Below are positions 1-12,627 of a stretch of DNA of 64,000 bases, piece after piece. How positions within the stretch are numbered: the first letter of the stretch is position 1; every line of letters begins with the position of its first letter. The notes beneath the pieces are model-generated. The model worked only from the letters and a program-made list of their open reading frames with translations. It did no database searches and had not been told where the DNA came from. The stretch lies in assembly GCA_023159155.1 (NCBI GenBank), contig JAJNNX010000030.1, positions 496,001-560,000 of the forward strand, written 5' to 3'. The position numbers and the translations under genes are program-made. Source of the stretch: Ustulina deusta. Its lineage: Eukaryota; Ascomycota; Sordariomycetes; Xylariales; Xylariaceae.

Positions 1-1256
1 ATGCAGGTCTCCCACCCTACTGTTCGAAATTCTGGAGCTTCAAACAGTCGAACAAGGTAAGTATGAAGAAGAAAAGGAAAAGAAGTTGGGAAGAGGTGGG
101 AGGAAGGCCCTCAATATATAGACAATTCAAAGGCGGTGTGGGAGGCGGTCAAAAGATTAGACCGGCAGAATCCTTTGTACCTATGTACTAGTACTATGTC
201 AGTAACCCCATTACGGCAGGTGCGCTATGAGCAGAACCGACGATTTAATTGGACAACCTCTACCCACTTCAAATTATGGAAGGCGCTTAAACATCATGTC
301 GGCTGTCATCCAGTGAATGTCGCCCCTCATTGTTTAATTGGATAAATATACTTTTATACGCCTGTATTACCTAATCCCCAACCTGCTCTTTTTGGGATAA
401 TGCAATATATTTCAGCAACTTCAATGAGGTCAATTCCGACATTGCAGGGTACCTAACCACCTGCATCCAGATCCTTCGCAAGAAGCCCCTCCAAACCCCA
501 GTTCGTCCTAGCCTGAACGCGTCTCGGCCTTTACCGACCATACCTAGGTAGCTTTCGCGCGCCATTCGTCTACTTAACGCGTCCATCAGAGTGGCTGTGC
601 CCCATTGCCTCTTTTTACCACAAACGTGACCTCCACTACCAACTGCGAAACGACCTATTTGATATGAGAGATCGCCTCTTGTGAAGGCTGATTTGAACTA
701 ATTGTCTGTCATTGTACTACCTGATCGCGTGAACCGCCTGTCTTTGTACGATTGCAACCGCCGCGCTGTTAGCCTAATTGCCTCGATCGCTCCTATAGTC
801 CGAGTACCTTGTCCCCTTCCAACCTTCCGACATATTGGGCACACAATACCGTCGCCGATGAGCCGAGGCGCTCCATGCCGTATCGATGCCTCTTTCCCCA
901 TTGTCTCCGAATGTGAAGGTGTCGCAAGGGGTCACTAAGAACGGGCCACACGACGAGTTTGTTGACGCCATTAACGCCACTGACGCTGCCGCTTACCACG
1001 CTTCAATTACTGCCCCAGGCTGTGAGAATCTTTCTGCACAGAAATCTCCTACCATGCCTACATCAACCGTAGATTGTCAGCCTCGTAGGTCCTCTGCAGC
1101 CTCCCCGGTTTCTCCCAACCCCCTCCTCTTTCGCTCCATCTTCTCTCCTTTGCCTCTCTCTTACTAGCCCGTTCAACTACTCCAACTATCCTCGTTGTTT
1201 GAGTGATTCCCTAACGGACGTCATCTTCAGAGCCATCCAGCGCGCCTGCTCTCAAG
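1..1256. other. Upstream region of CAF-1 gene, no gene recognised
   Basis: I see no convincing gene here. The first 58 bases read as an open frame from an ATG at base 1 to a good splice donor (GTAAGT near 57), so an exon of a neighbouring gene could be clipped by the window edge, but nothing identifies it. The last part is pyrimidine-rich (about 1100-1200, CTCC/CTTT runs), typical of a fungal promoter just upstream of the CAF-1 start. Confidence 0.4.
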
Positions 1257-3075
1257 ATGGGCGCTACTCCAGAAAGCAGTCCGGCTGCTCTCACTGAAGC
1301 TGGCTCCAATACACCCTCACCACATGTCAAGCCCTCCAAGTCTCCTCCACCATCTGAGTCCACCCCGGTATGCCCAGCGCAAGAACAACATACCCCGCAA
1401 CCTGCTGCGGCTCCAAAGAGGAAGCGCAACGCGGCAACGGAAGAGAAAGAAAAGGAACGTGCAGAAAAAAAGCAGAAGCAAGATGAAGCCGCGGCGGAAA
1501 AGGCTAGAATTTCCGCTGAGAAGGAAGCCATGAGGGCCGAGAAAGCTGCTGAGAAAGCTGCCAAAGCTGCTGAGAAAGCTGCCAAAGCTGCTGAGAAGGC
1601 TCGTGCCGATGCAGAAAAGGAAGCAAATAAGGCTGCTAAGGCCGCCGAGAAGGCCAAGTCAGATGCTGCGAAAGAAGCTAAGAGACAGAAGAAGGAGGAA
1701 GAGGAGCTCGCAGCCAAAGCAAAGAAAGAGAAACAACAGCATATACTGGCCAGCTTCCTAAAAATGACTCCTACTACACCGTCCAACACGAGTACCCATT
1801 CTACCACTACCTTAAAAACCGACACTCCAAGCCCTTCCGCACCAAAACAGGAAGCTAAGCCCACAAAATCTGCCTATGAGCTCAACTTCAAACCATTTTT
1901 TATCAAGTCTGGAGTTACTATGGCAGCACCTTTATGCCAAATGGACGATAAAACGAAGGAGGTGAAGGAGGCTATTCTTGACGAATACATCCGTGGCGAT
2001 CGAGGTACATATACCCCAAAACATCCATTCAATGCCACACAGACGTTCGAGTTGGCATTTCCACAACAGCGCGGAATCATACCACCTAGTGTTAAAAAGA
2101 TCATGGAGAGAGTACACGGAGATCCATACCAGAATACATTCGGCCTCGCAAACACAAGGAGCGAGTCGCAAACTGAGAAGCTTTTCATCAGTGTACAAGA
2201 TGAGCTTAGTGTTGTTCCCATGAAATACATCCGCTTTTATGAGGACGTCAGACCAGCGTACTGCGGCACAATTACAACACCCATGACATACCAGAAGCTC
2301 CGAATGCTTTCTCGTAGGCCAGCAGGGAAAATATTACCGTTGGCTTACGACTACGACTCAGAAGCCGAGTGGGTTGAAGATGATGGTGAAGATCTCGACG
2401 ATGCCGAAGACGAGGAAGAAGACCTCGAAGGGGATGAAGAAATGGATGACTTTGTAGATGACTCTGAAGCCGTTCCCACGATTATCCGACCAGGTTTCGA
2501 GACCGATAGTTTGCCCGTCAGTACGGGCCTGTGCTTTGAAAACCGAAAGCGATTGGGGCCGTCTACTACGGTGTACAAGTATCGATTGGAGTTTCTACTA
2601 GGTAAGTTCAGTTGCGTATTGCATTACGAGTTTCAATTAACAACTTTTAGATTCATTGGAACATCACTCTAGGATAGATCCTTTCTCTACTGAATATTGG
2701 CCAGCACCGGTAAAGAAAGCCGTAGGAACCGCTACATCGTCGTCAACGCAAGGAACAATTACTTCTATGCTGCCCCCTTCCGCGCCCCGAGATGTAACCT
2801 CCGCCACATGTATAGCGACAACATTAGATGGGAAAGATGGAATTCCCCGAGATCTACTTCAGGATTTCAAACGAGCTTTGTTAAGTGACGAGTGCAAGGA
2901 TTATTCGAAGGCTACAGTCATTGAGATGCTAGCCAAGAAGTTTACTAGTTGTACCAAAGCACAGGTGAGGGTGACGTTAGATACGATTGCCCACCGTGTC
3001 ACGCCAGCAGGCGAAACGAAGAAATCCGTCAAGAGATGGGCGCTTTTGCCCGGTTTTGGCCTCGAGGAAGATTGA
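1257..3075 (+). CDS. Chromatin assembly factor 1 large subunit (p150/Cac1/Rlf2 family)
   Basis: CAF-1 deposits H3-H4 behind replication forks; the large subunit scaffolds the complex and binds PCNA. Two exons, 1257-2601 and 2651-3075, with a 49-nt GTAAGT...TTTAG intron, give 589 aa. Seen in order: Pro/Ser-rich N-terminus, basic patch (about 54-57), a long Lys/Glu/Ala-rich charged helix (about 62-160) containing repeated KAAEKAAK units, a PIP-box-like motif QHILASFL (161-168), the conserved block beginning FKPFFIKS (211), the segment IRFYEDVRPAY (about 325-335), an acidic tract (about 366-405), and a C-terminal winged-helix-like region. The acidic tract is where family members contact histones. 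This order is diagnostic of the family and the length is usual for fungi. The start is the first ATG before the conserved N-terminal region. Confidence 0.93.
1540..1640 (+). repeat. Coding tandem repeat in CAF-1 large subunit
   Basis: Short tandem units encode alternating KAAEKAAK-type heptads and octads inside the charged helix. Neighbouring units are nearly identical at DNA level (GCTGAGAAAGCTGCCAAA and variants), so the number of units could vary between strains. Confidence 0.75.
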
Positions 3076-6000
3076 TTGTGTGAAGTTGGACCCTTTTTGT
3101 GTGAAGGAGTTGTACGGAGTTCCGGGGTAACGTTAGCGATACCAACCACATCTTGAGTATGCTTTTATTTGACACGGAGGAATATTGCTCGCATCTTATA
3201 TGCCTATACATCGCTGATAGAGAGCGCGGTTGCACGCATTGTTATACTCGTTATTTCACCAGAAAGGAAACCCACCAAAAAATGTATATTAAGGGGCATT
3301 GAGGTGATGGAAACAGCGTCATTCTGCCTGATGATTATTCCGGGTCCGGATATGTGTAAGGAGTTAGGGCCCAAGGAGACGGGACGATAATGAAGATCAA
3401 TGACCCAATGTCCATGTTTTAACTGATATTCGAGTGAGAGATCCAATTAACTTGTCAGTACTCAAATCAGACATCATTGTCGATTAGAGACAGAGTTCTG
3501 TGCACGCATACGTACTCTCTCATCAATATAGGGCTCTATCTTCATATCTCCAAGTCTATTTTCAAAGGGTTATAGTTAGCTAGAAAGTTTAGAGTGCTAT
3601 ACCCATGTAGTCAAAATATCGGAACTGTGACGACAGATGATCATTTACAGACGTATTCCGGCCTTCTCTATCCCTCCACCGCCTTCCATTATAGGTATAT
3701 AGCATCTGGAACCGTCCAAAGCAATTGATTTTACCTTGCATTTCTTGATTACTAAGGCGCGCGAGAGCAGATAAATATGTTTATATACAATAACTACATC
3801 ACAATTCAACAGGGGTGAGGTCATAGATCTACTAGAATATACATCGTATCCCAAAATTTTAGATATAAAACTATCTCCCTTGTTTACTTATTTTATATCT
3901 TAAAATGGCATAAATTCAAGGACTACAATGTAAAACAAGGTAGGACAATTCTTAAAGTAGAAAATAGTATACTTTAATGAAAATATTCTCAGTGTTAGAG
4001 CCTTAGTATGATGACTGCCTGTTGCTGTGCAAGGAGTCTTAAACTGAATATATTGACGATCTCTGCTATATATGAAGCACCTTCTTTCTCCTACAAGATT
4101 TGGTGCCTAGGAATGCTTTCTTACCTTGAAGAAAGTGTGCGGTGTAAGTTCTGAGATCCTTTATAATCTTTGAGTTTAAAGGCTAGACAGCATTTTCTTA
4201 TTCTTGACCTGGCGGGACGGAGGCCCACATACAACTTCAGGGAGAGAAAACCAATTGTTGAAATGAACTTACAGCCTTTTCCAATTGTGAATCCTACATC
4301 CTTGCTGTTGTTCCGGAGCATTAGGATACTAAACCTAATACCGAGAGTGAAACTACCGAAGAATTGAAGGGGGGTGGTATTATGGATACAGACCAGTACG
4401 TCAAACATATCCTTCGCAGATTCCAGTATTACTAGTGCGGCAGCCTTGAAAGTCTTCTATCTGGATAGAACAGCAGTAGATCGCCTTTGATGGCATTGGA
4501 CTGCGACGACTTCTGCAGCGTTGTAAGCGACGAGAAGGTATAAGAAGAAAGAAGGCAGATACTTTGTATCAACTATCGTCTAACCTTTAATGTCAGTCAG
4601 GACCTCCGGTTTTCGCTACGACTACAACGACTAGGCTGTCAAGTAGTTCAAGATCATACACAACTCCTCCCAAGCGCACAGTTCTTTAAGACATGGCCTT
4701 CCATTGTTGGCAACACTTATAACAAGGGCTCAATTGGGCTCGGAGAATAATACTTGATCTACCAATAATCATCTATAGTACCCAAAGCCTGTATGGTTTC
4801 TTCTATGCTTTCTGGAAACAAGGTGGGAATGCTAGGTCTATATGAAACTAATTATCGGCCCTCGGGCCCGAGCAAGGCTAGCAACTGACTCAACTAAGCG
4901 AGAGCTGAATAGCTAACTATTGAAGACCGAGACCTTCGTTCCATGGCATGTATCGCGGATAACTTTCGGGTAGACTTTCTAGGTCATGTAGACCTCCCGT
5001 ACAACGACACTATATCCTCCACCTAAATCGTCTACGACCAACTCAACGGCACCAAGTAGGTCGTTATTTTGTTTGTGATGACAGCAAGAAACCAACGCCC
5101 ACGGAAACACGTCATTTACTAAATTTTGTTTGCTCGGATCGGCCTTGCTTATCATTCGAGTGTTGAGAGTTTTCACTTTGCACCACTGTATACCTAGGTT
5201 AGGTAATCAGCCCCAAATTCTCTTCGACACCTTATCTATAAGTTGCTTTTCCTGTTCGATGTTCCCTCGCCGTTGTCGAAGCAGAGAGAGCATAAGAAGC
5301 TAGAAGAAAGACGGCAAAAAGTAAAAAGGGCCAGATGAAGAGACAAAGCCAAGGGACTTGGCTGTTGGTAACGGTCAACTGCAAGTATAATTTATAATTA
5401 TTGTATTGTTATTACAGAAAGGGGCCCTCCATTCTTTTCGTAGTTAAACCTCAGTTATATACAGGCCACTTCTATGTTCCTCTTTTCTAGCAATATAACG
5501 AGGTTCCCTAAAGATAAATACGAAACATAAATTTATTGACTTGATTGTGTACAAGCCAAAGTGTTCATCATGTTTCACAGGTATTGTTCGTGGCTGATGC
5601 GATCATACCTCGAAGTAAACCGAAGCGAACTTACATAAATCGCCGAAAATCAAGATCGATGCTGTGAGGGTTCTTCGCAAGGAGTTCATAATACAGTAGG
5701 TATTTGCTATTTTCCTACAATACAGGCACAGCTAAACAAGCGAGCTGGTGCTGGTTGGCTCGATGTCCAAAGCCTTCTGCCAGGAGCTCGCGCCGACCAT
5801 ACGGGAACCTTTCAAACCATTCGATATCGCCTGCCCCGCCCGCTCGGATAATTCGTTCAGACATGCTGCCCATTGCTCATACTGACAGTCATAATAGACA
5901 TGCCCTCCACTATTTGTACATAAAAGCCCCGGGCTGCTGCTACGCTTTGCCTCATAGGTTTGCTGTTTTGGATAAATAAAATTCAGTAGATCCTGCCACA

Positions 6001-6233
6001 TCGGGGCAGATCTTTCATGACCGCCAGCAACGAGTGGTAGCTCACTGCTTGGATACTCATCACGTAAGTTGTACTTTCGCAAACTGGCTTTAGTCCTCTC
6101 TCCTGGGCTCAACGGCCGCACACCGCACCTCAGTCGGTTTGCGAAGGCGTTTGTTGTCTCCCCATTTCTAGGGAAAGGCTCTGGTGAAAATTGGCTGCTG
6201 ACCGTACGATGACTGCAAGAGGACCTGATGACC
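3076..6233. other. 3.1-kb intergenic region without recognisable genes
   Basis: Both strands show only short frames without recognisable domains. Roughly 3450-4100 is AT-richer than the gene flanks. The longest candidate is a 129-residue frame on the minus strand (6121-5732), just downstream of the eIF4E gene. It has no family features I recognise and may be 3' untranslated sequence. Confidence 0.5.
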
Positions 6234-7394
6234 CTATGATCGTTGATCCTCCTGTGTCTGTCGGGACTTATTGTGGGTGCGCTTGTCGCTGTGATGAGTA
6301 TGTGCTTTTTCGCGGCGTGATTCTTCCATTATACTTCGTTGCTGCATGCTGGTGTCATGGCTCTTCCATTCGATTCGAGTATCGTTCGGACATCCAAGTA
6401 TGCGTCGCATCGTCTCGCTATGGGGGTGATGGTCAGCCTTCATGCTTGTCCGAAGCTTGGGAGTTGTACTTACCGGATCTTCAGGACCTTTTGTCCTGTG
6501 TTTCTGGTCCAAATACTGAGAACATCCTCTCCATTACGCATGCTAAGCACAACGCCACAGAGTTCATCGGACTCGTCCCCAAATTGATCACCAACACAGG
6601 CCATGATGAGATCCTCGTAGTAACGGTCCGCAACGCCTTTCTTCAATCGCAATATCCACTTCCCACCTTGCTTGTTTTCTTCGTCTTCCCATATGGGGCG
6701 AACTCCCTCCTTGAAAAGATGGTAGTCCGACACTGTAGGAAGTGAGGATGGCCGTTTCAGGTGAGAGTAGGCCAGCCAAAACTCTTCTGCTGTTTTGATC
6801 GACATCATAGCGTGCAGTGTCTTGTCATACTCGATGTATCCATTCGCCTTGGTGATTGGGGGTCTATACCAAAAAACCCATGTGTCCCGAAGGGCGTGCG
6901 AGGACACGGCGGGGGCCTGCTGTCCTGTCTCCGAGATGGAGCTCATTAATGGTTTTCCAACGGCTGTAGAACGCATGGCTTCCTTCGCAGACTTCTCTGC
7001 CGAGGGCGTCTTGGCCCCAACCGCACCCATTGCTTGTTCAAACGGATTCGCGGACGTCTTCGGGGTCTTGACCGAGCCGAACGATGCGAATGCGCCCGAG
7101 CCGAGACCAAACTGGTTGGCACCTCCGGCGCTCGTGGGGGAGGCTAAAGCGCCGGGCGTAGTGGGCGCGAAAGGGTTGGAGCGGCCGTGAGAGGAATTGC
7201 CGCCATTTCTTCGCGACAGGCTCGAGAAGTCTCGGGGTGTAGTATTATCCGTCGAGCCTGGAGTGCCTAGCGAAAGATTGCTGGCGCCGGTGCTGCTTTT
7301 GTCTTCATGTGAGCAAACGGCATTTCGCCACAACCGACACACGAGAGTAGACATACTTGGTCCGGCGAGTCCATATTGATTCCTGTCTATCCAT
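6234..7394 (-). CDS. Class II eIF4E (4E-HP/eIF4E2-like) cap-binding protein
   Basis: mRNA 5'-cap-binding protein of the translation initiation or repression machinery. Three exons on the minus strand: 7394-7357, 7292-6474, 6417-6234, separated by 64- and 56-nt introns with GTATGT and GTAAGT donors; 346 aa. The first exon is tiny and encodes MDRQESIWTRRT, matching the conserved IWTRRT start of fungal homologs; this decides the start over an in-frame upstream ATG. Residues 14-145 are a low-complexity Ser/Pro/Gly tail. The eIF4E fold follows: WVFWYRPP (151-158), EYDKTLH (167-173), the cap-contact motif IWEDEEN (213-219) and GGKWILRLKKG (223-232). The first cap-stacking Trp of class I eIF4E appears replaced by Tyr in the EYDK segment, as in 4E-HP. 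The last 40 residues are His/Lys-rich and less certain, as a further intron is possible. Confidence 0.92.
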
Positions 7395-9750
7395 GTTGAT
7401 AGGGTGTTGCTCGCAGCCTGTGGTCTCGCAGTATTGGAGTAGGTGAAACTTGGGCAAACCCCGTGGTTTCTCTTTGGACCTAGGCAATGCGACAGGACAG
7501 GCTATTTCGATACTGTATCTAGCAATCTCTTTATACCCCCTTCAATATGGTCTCGTTTCGCGGTGGGACTGGCAAGCAAGTAGATGCGGGCAGGTGTTGT
7601 GGGCGGTGCAAAGGCGATGCTGGATGGTGATGCTATTTCGGACGGGTGGGTTTCTCTGGGAGGGTCGTGTGTGTGAGCTTAAGAGAGGGTGTGTGAGACA
7701 ATCGAATGACGCTGCGGTTGACCACGGTGAAACAGCACGAGAGCGGTCACGGTGATGGATTGGGACAATGTAGGATCTGTAGCAGGGATTCGGTGGTAGG
7801 TGAGAGAGATGTAGACGAGAATTGATGCAACTAGTGGTGGCGGTTTGAAGAAATTACTAACTAGATGGCAGGCAGTTGTTGGGTTATAATGGGGGAAGAT
7901 TTGGTTGTAGTTTATTAGTCTGTGAATTAGAGCTCGAAATGTTTTCACGACCAAGGCCAAAACCAGATGCGCCGTCGACTGACCCCAATTCTAGGTACCT
8001 GACTGCATGTGGCGTTGACCGTTGCTGTTGTTGTACCTAACCAAGTCAAGTACTTAGGAACGAATCGTGCCCAAGTCCACTGCTGCTGTGTGCACACTGC
8101 ACAGGCTGCAACCGCTAGCAGCTTGTTGTGGCTGCTGAACTGAGTACCTAGGTAGGTACAATGTGCTGCTGTGGCCATGCGCCCCCACCGCGGGCTTCCG
8201 CTCCACAGTCTGCTGTTTTCAGCCTGATAGGTTGAAGCTAAGTACCTATCTTCAGTAAGTACTACCTACGACATATGTAGGTGGCATGGAATACTGTATT
8301 ACCCCGTAGTACCTAGGTACCTAAGGTAAGCCTTTTAGCGAACCAAGCCTCGGCGAACGGTGAGACGTATTCCGAAATTCTGGGGACTGGAGGTGGGCAC
8401 CTGACTGGGGTGGTAGTACATTTTGTCGCTTAATTTTTTTTTCAGGCGGGATTTTACTTCTCTTTTCCTTCAACCATTTTACAAGACCACCGACTCAAAT
8501 CATCGTCAGCCTGCCCATCCCTCGCGGGATTCTTTCTCCACGCTGCTGCCGATTCCGATGTGTGTGTCGAGAGTAATTTCTCCCAAGAATTCCTTGCCTA
8601 AAACCATTGTCACGAGGGCCCTTAATTGTTGGCCTCCCATGATGCGATGATGACCTGAAGCAATGTACAACAACCCCATCTCTGCCTCTCTTGCAATTAA
8701 TGTAGATACTGTCGACATCTTTACGCCTTAATAACTCGCATAGAGGTGAGTTCCTGTGCTTTTCATTTTCGTTTTGCACTGATGAAAGCAAGCAAAAGGT
8801 AATCTGAGGAGCTTAGCCAGCGGAAAACGCCTCCATTCCCTTGGATTCGTTGACGCTATGGTTGAACTTGCAGAGAACAGGCACATATCTGAGCATGTCG
8901 TTTTTGAATGTCTGCTTCTGGCAAAGTGAGAGAAGCGAGAGAAGCTGATTTTGTCTCAAACAGCAAAGGTGACAGCCTGAAAAATAGCATCTATGACAGT
9001 GGTATCGTGCCCCAAACAGACGCGATATTGCTTACACAATTACAAGGGCACGAAGTATTTGATAACTGTTCTTATTGGAAGCATCAACGATGATGCCGCT
9101 CACTCGTGGTACAGGATCTACTGAGTACTGGCCTTCTGACGGATCTGGCTCTTGCGCAATCCACACTTGCTCAGTCCGATCTGGAATACTGCCATCCCCC
9201 TCCACTGCAATTGAGCAGCGGAATGAGAGGTAGTCCATGTTGTATTCAATCTCTTTCTGTGGTGCACGATGGTGTTTATTATACCGGATATCTGAGTTCT
9301 GGTTTAAGTTCCAAACCCAGTGAAAACGTGTCCTCAGCTGCTGCATGCCTCGAGGAGGTCCCACCTTATCCAAAGGCCATGGGGCGTGTTGATGGCCTGC
9401 CGGACAATATTGATGATTTCTTCCGCATTCAAGTTGCGCCAATCTGCAAACTCCACCACTGAGTGCAGTCCTCCCGTGTCTATCTAAGTATTGCAAGGTG
9501 CTCTTAGAACGCATGAAAATTGCGGCGCGTCTCTATTCCGCATGTTGCAGTGCTTTGAGGGCGCCCGGAAGATGGCGTCAATGGATTATCAAATGTGGCA
9601 TTCTAAAAGTCGAGCCTCAGAGACTTGCCGTGTTTGAATCAAGTTGGCAGATGTCATGTCAACGAGGTCATGTCAACGAGGAAGTGGCTGGCCGCATTAA
9701 TGTCGCTTCGGTGGTAATAGCGATGAAACATCAAGATGATTCAACGAAAA
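7395..9750. other. Intergenic region upstream of eIF4E, no gene recognised
   Basis: Nothing identifiable as a gene. About 7400-7960 is the likely promoter and leader of the minus-strand eIF4E gene. About 8130-8330 is packed with TACCTAGGTA-like palindromic words. A 160-residue minus-strand frame (9514-9032) has no recognisable domain. A 14-bp unit, GTCATGTCAACGAG, is tandemly duplicated at about 9655-9682. Confidence 0.45.
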
Positions 9751-9759
9751 GAATATGAA

Positions 9760-10615
9760 CCTCGCCTCCAAAAACCCCTTGCTTACGAGGAGCAGATTTA
9801 TCGGGGGTAACCAACAGTTGCAACTAGACGTGTACGCTGCGTAGTGCGTGTTACAAAAGCAGCCTGTTGAATGCTAAATTGTCTCTCTTCGACGAGGCCG
9901 GAATTGACATGCGTAGTGCTTCCAATCCCGGCGGGCAGGGTCAAGATAATACTCACTATGGGTTCAGAGTATTACTAGGTCGGTATACTGTAAAGCCTTG
10001 AAATGTAGTTCTACCGGATGTCGTAAATTCTGAAAGGTACCTAGCAACGCGTCAAGCAAATGCATCAAAGTCCTCGAGGTTGTGCGTACCAGCTCACAAA
10101 GGAGACCGTTGCGTTTGTTGCTTCGGATGCTACAGCGAGTTAACAAGGGCCATTGACGAAATGGAGCCACGACGAGGTCCGCTGTCTTGCTATCTTTAAC
10201 ATCACATATTAACCACAGCTTAAATTTGCCTCTTTGGATACCGCAACCGATATGCAGTGCAGTGGCTGCCTATTCATCTAAGACTTGTGCGTCGGGAGGG
10301 CGAAGAGCTCTTTAGCACCTCGCCACTGTAACCCGAGTAGAGTAGGTTATAGTGGCTATGGGCTGGGTCTTGAGCGCTATGAATGTGAATCTAGAGCGCC
10401 GCTAGTGAGCTCAGTGAAGACGGGGCGAGGTTGCGAAGCCTGCGTAGGTCATGGATGGCAACGCGATTCGTAGAGTAGATCAGAGCGGAGACTTCAGCAT
10501 ACACTAGCTGACATATCTGGAGCAGGGCCAGTGTAGGAGCCCAGTTCTGGTAGGGACCTCTGAGATCACGGGTCTGATTTCGTCCATACTTCTTGTTCAC
10601 AAACTCAGTGTCCAA
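9760..10615 (-). pseudogene. Decayed fungal F-box-like / YAE-type family gene
   Basis: Fragments of one fungal protein family appear in the expected order on the minus strand but in different frames. First is LLQICQLVYAEVSALIYSTN with RNLAPSSLSSLAAL (10540-10391). Next is a segment with LICDV, LVVAPFRQWPLLTRCSIR and HPVELHFKALQYTDLV (about 10250-9964), resembling the F-box-like LPxELRxRxLxYTDLV box. Last is NLLLVSKGFLEARFIFFSLN (about 9810-9760). Stops and frame changes separate the pieces. Family members are usually several hundred residues of unknown function. The order and spacing fit one inactivated gene; the family name rests on recall of similar fungal proteins, not on a search. Confidence 0.55.
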
Positions 10616-12627
10616 AGTGATTGTTGTATTGGCGATGACGCCAGCATAGAGGTAGGTAGACCAGTTCTCGGATTCTAGGTATAAGCACCAGAAAACCGGC
10701 TCGCGGCAGCGAATATGTTGCGTCCCTCGGGACTGGCATACAGGAGCGTCAACACAGTTGATGTACCTTTGCAGCTAACTGACTTAAAAGTTAAAAGTTG
10801 ACGAAGGCGTCAGCTTGCAGCCTTTGCTTCCCGCGTCGCGCGCACAGTGGCAAAGCGATGCCGAGCCTAGGCGGTGATCTGCAGCGTAATGACGTATTTG
10901 GCATAGGGCGGTCTAAACATATACCAGATCAGCCATTCCCCAACTCCCAACGTTGCGAAGTGAGGGTTTGAGCAAAGAGAATTTGGTCGTCTCTTACGCC
11001 GTCGTTGGGAGGTAGCGCACTTTTGGCGACGGTTACCGTATCGTACAGTTTCTTTTCTAAATTTTCATCTTACAGCATGTACCAAATTCTATCTACCTGA
11101 CTCATCGGCTCTTGGAACGATCTACTGACACGCGTACGCAACGAAGCAAGAGATGAAAGTTGGTGTTGCGACTTCTTACAGCTATCTTAGCTGCATTCTT
11201 GACAGTTTTGCGCCGAAAGTCCCGGGGCCCGGCCTTACTGGAAACGGTAAAGAACAGATTCTTGTTGGTCGGAGAACACAAAGTTAGGTTCCGAAGATAA
11301 GACATGACTGGCTAAGAGTAGATCGGATGGTGTTTTGCTTGATTGTGAAGTTGGGGTATGCAGGGCACGGTTTGTCGAGCGAATACGTACCAGGCCTGTT
11401 TCCATAGCCAATTTGTCTTTTGAAGTCGAGGAGAGGCCGTTCGCGATCTGGATGGCATCGGCCTCAAGATATGGCTGGACTGCGTATGGCTGTTTCTAGC
11501 AGATGTGTCACTTGTAAAGGCGAAATCAAAGTAATCGACACGGCCTTGTTTCAACAACGAGCGTACCTTACCTACTAGAGGTACCTATTCTAACTATTGT
11601 TTCTTCATTGCATTCAAGCTATATGCATCTTAAGCAAAAGGTATTATAAAATAGGTACCTTGCTACCGTATATGGTAAATTGTGCTGTCGACGTTTTTTA
11701 TGTTCGAGATGGTGACCGTGACGCTTGGTCAGCAGACGTTAACTACCTAACAAATAACGACCATAACAACAACTGTGGTGGCATTGAGAGAGATGAATTA
11801 TGTTTCAAATAAAAAATTAAGTGGGCTTGAAAATCCTCAGTATTAAATAATTAGGCAGATACCTCGTGGATTGCCAGACTTTAAGCCCTGTAATTGATGC
11901 TTGAATCCGGCTTGTCTTGAAAACGGTCACTTTCTATTGTTTGTCATAGGATGTATGTTTGCTCGGGTTAGCAGCGGCATAGCTCAGGCGAAACTCCCAT
12001 TCTGATTCAGCAGGATCTTACTGGTGCTTTAAAGCCAAACCGCTCACCGAAGTGTGAAAGGTTACGATCTCGGGTCATGGGTCAGTTGCCAACTACGGAG
12101 TAGAATAAAATATGGTCACAATTGGTCGGGTTGTGACCTGACTGTCATTAGCTAAGACCTGTTGGCCACGTTGTAACCTTACCTAAGAACTAGAGTAACT
12201 CGAGACACAGCTCTGGCTGGATTCAAGAAGCGGCCTCAAACAAACACTGGTCTCAATTACGGCGAGATTGTCAACAATAATAATCCAGGAATGTAATTTC
12301 GCAATCCAGACTATACCCCCATAAGTACAAAATCCTCAGAACTCAACTTCCGCTCATAATTTATCATCGGCCTCAGAAGCTCCCAGGCAGTCCCTGAACT
12401 AGGCTTGGTACTTTGTAACGGGCGCTATGAAACACCGTATGAATCCACCCTTATCACGTCATGATCCCCAGCTAGGCCGTTAAAACCGTTGCCGGGTATG
12501 CATATCTCCTTATGAAAACAGTCGTTTGACGACATATAATTGTCTTTCGGACCTCTGCAGCATGCGTGCATTCATTTGTCTTGCATTTGCTGGAGGTGAT
12601 GTCGTCATCTTAGTTCGGCCGCATAAT
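10616..12627. other. 2-kb intergenic region, no gene recognised
   Basis: No frame longer than about 80 residues and no recognisable domain on either strand. A few TAGGTACC words occur around 11570-11660. It may be remnant sequence between the F-box-like pseudogene and Yop1. Confidence 0.45.

Noticed and set aside
1211..1864. 217-residue minus-strand frame rich in Ser/Ala/Phe
   Set aside because: It is the antisense shadow of the Lys/Glu/Ala repeats of the CAF-1 gene.
3450..4100. Moderately AT-rich stretch as a second RIP tract
   Set aside because: Composition shift is mild, C and G occur in all contexts, and no repeat partner is visible.
9032..9514. 160-residue minus-strand frame
   Set aside because: No recognisable domain, no clear start context, and short pieces in other frames look equally plausible.
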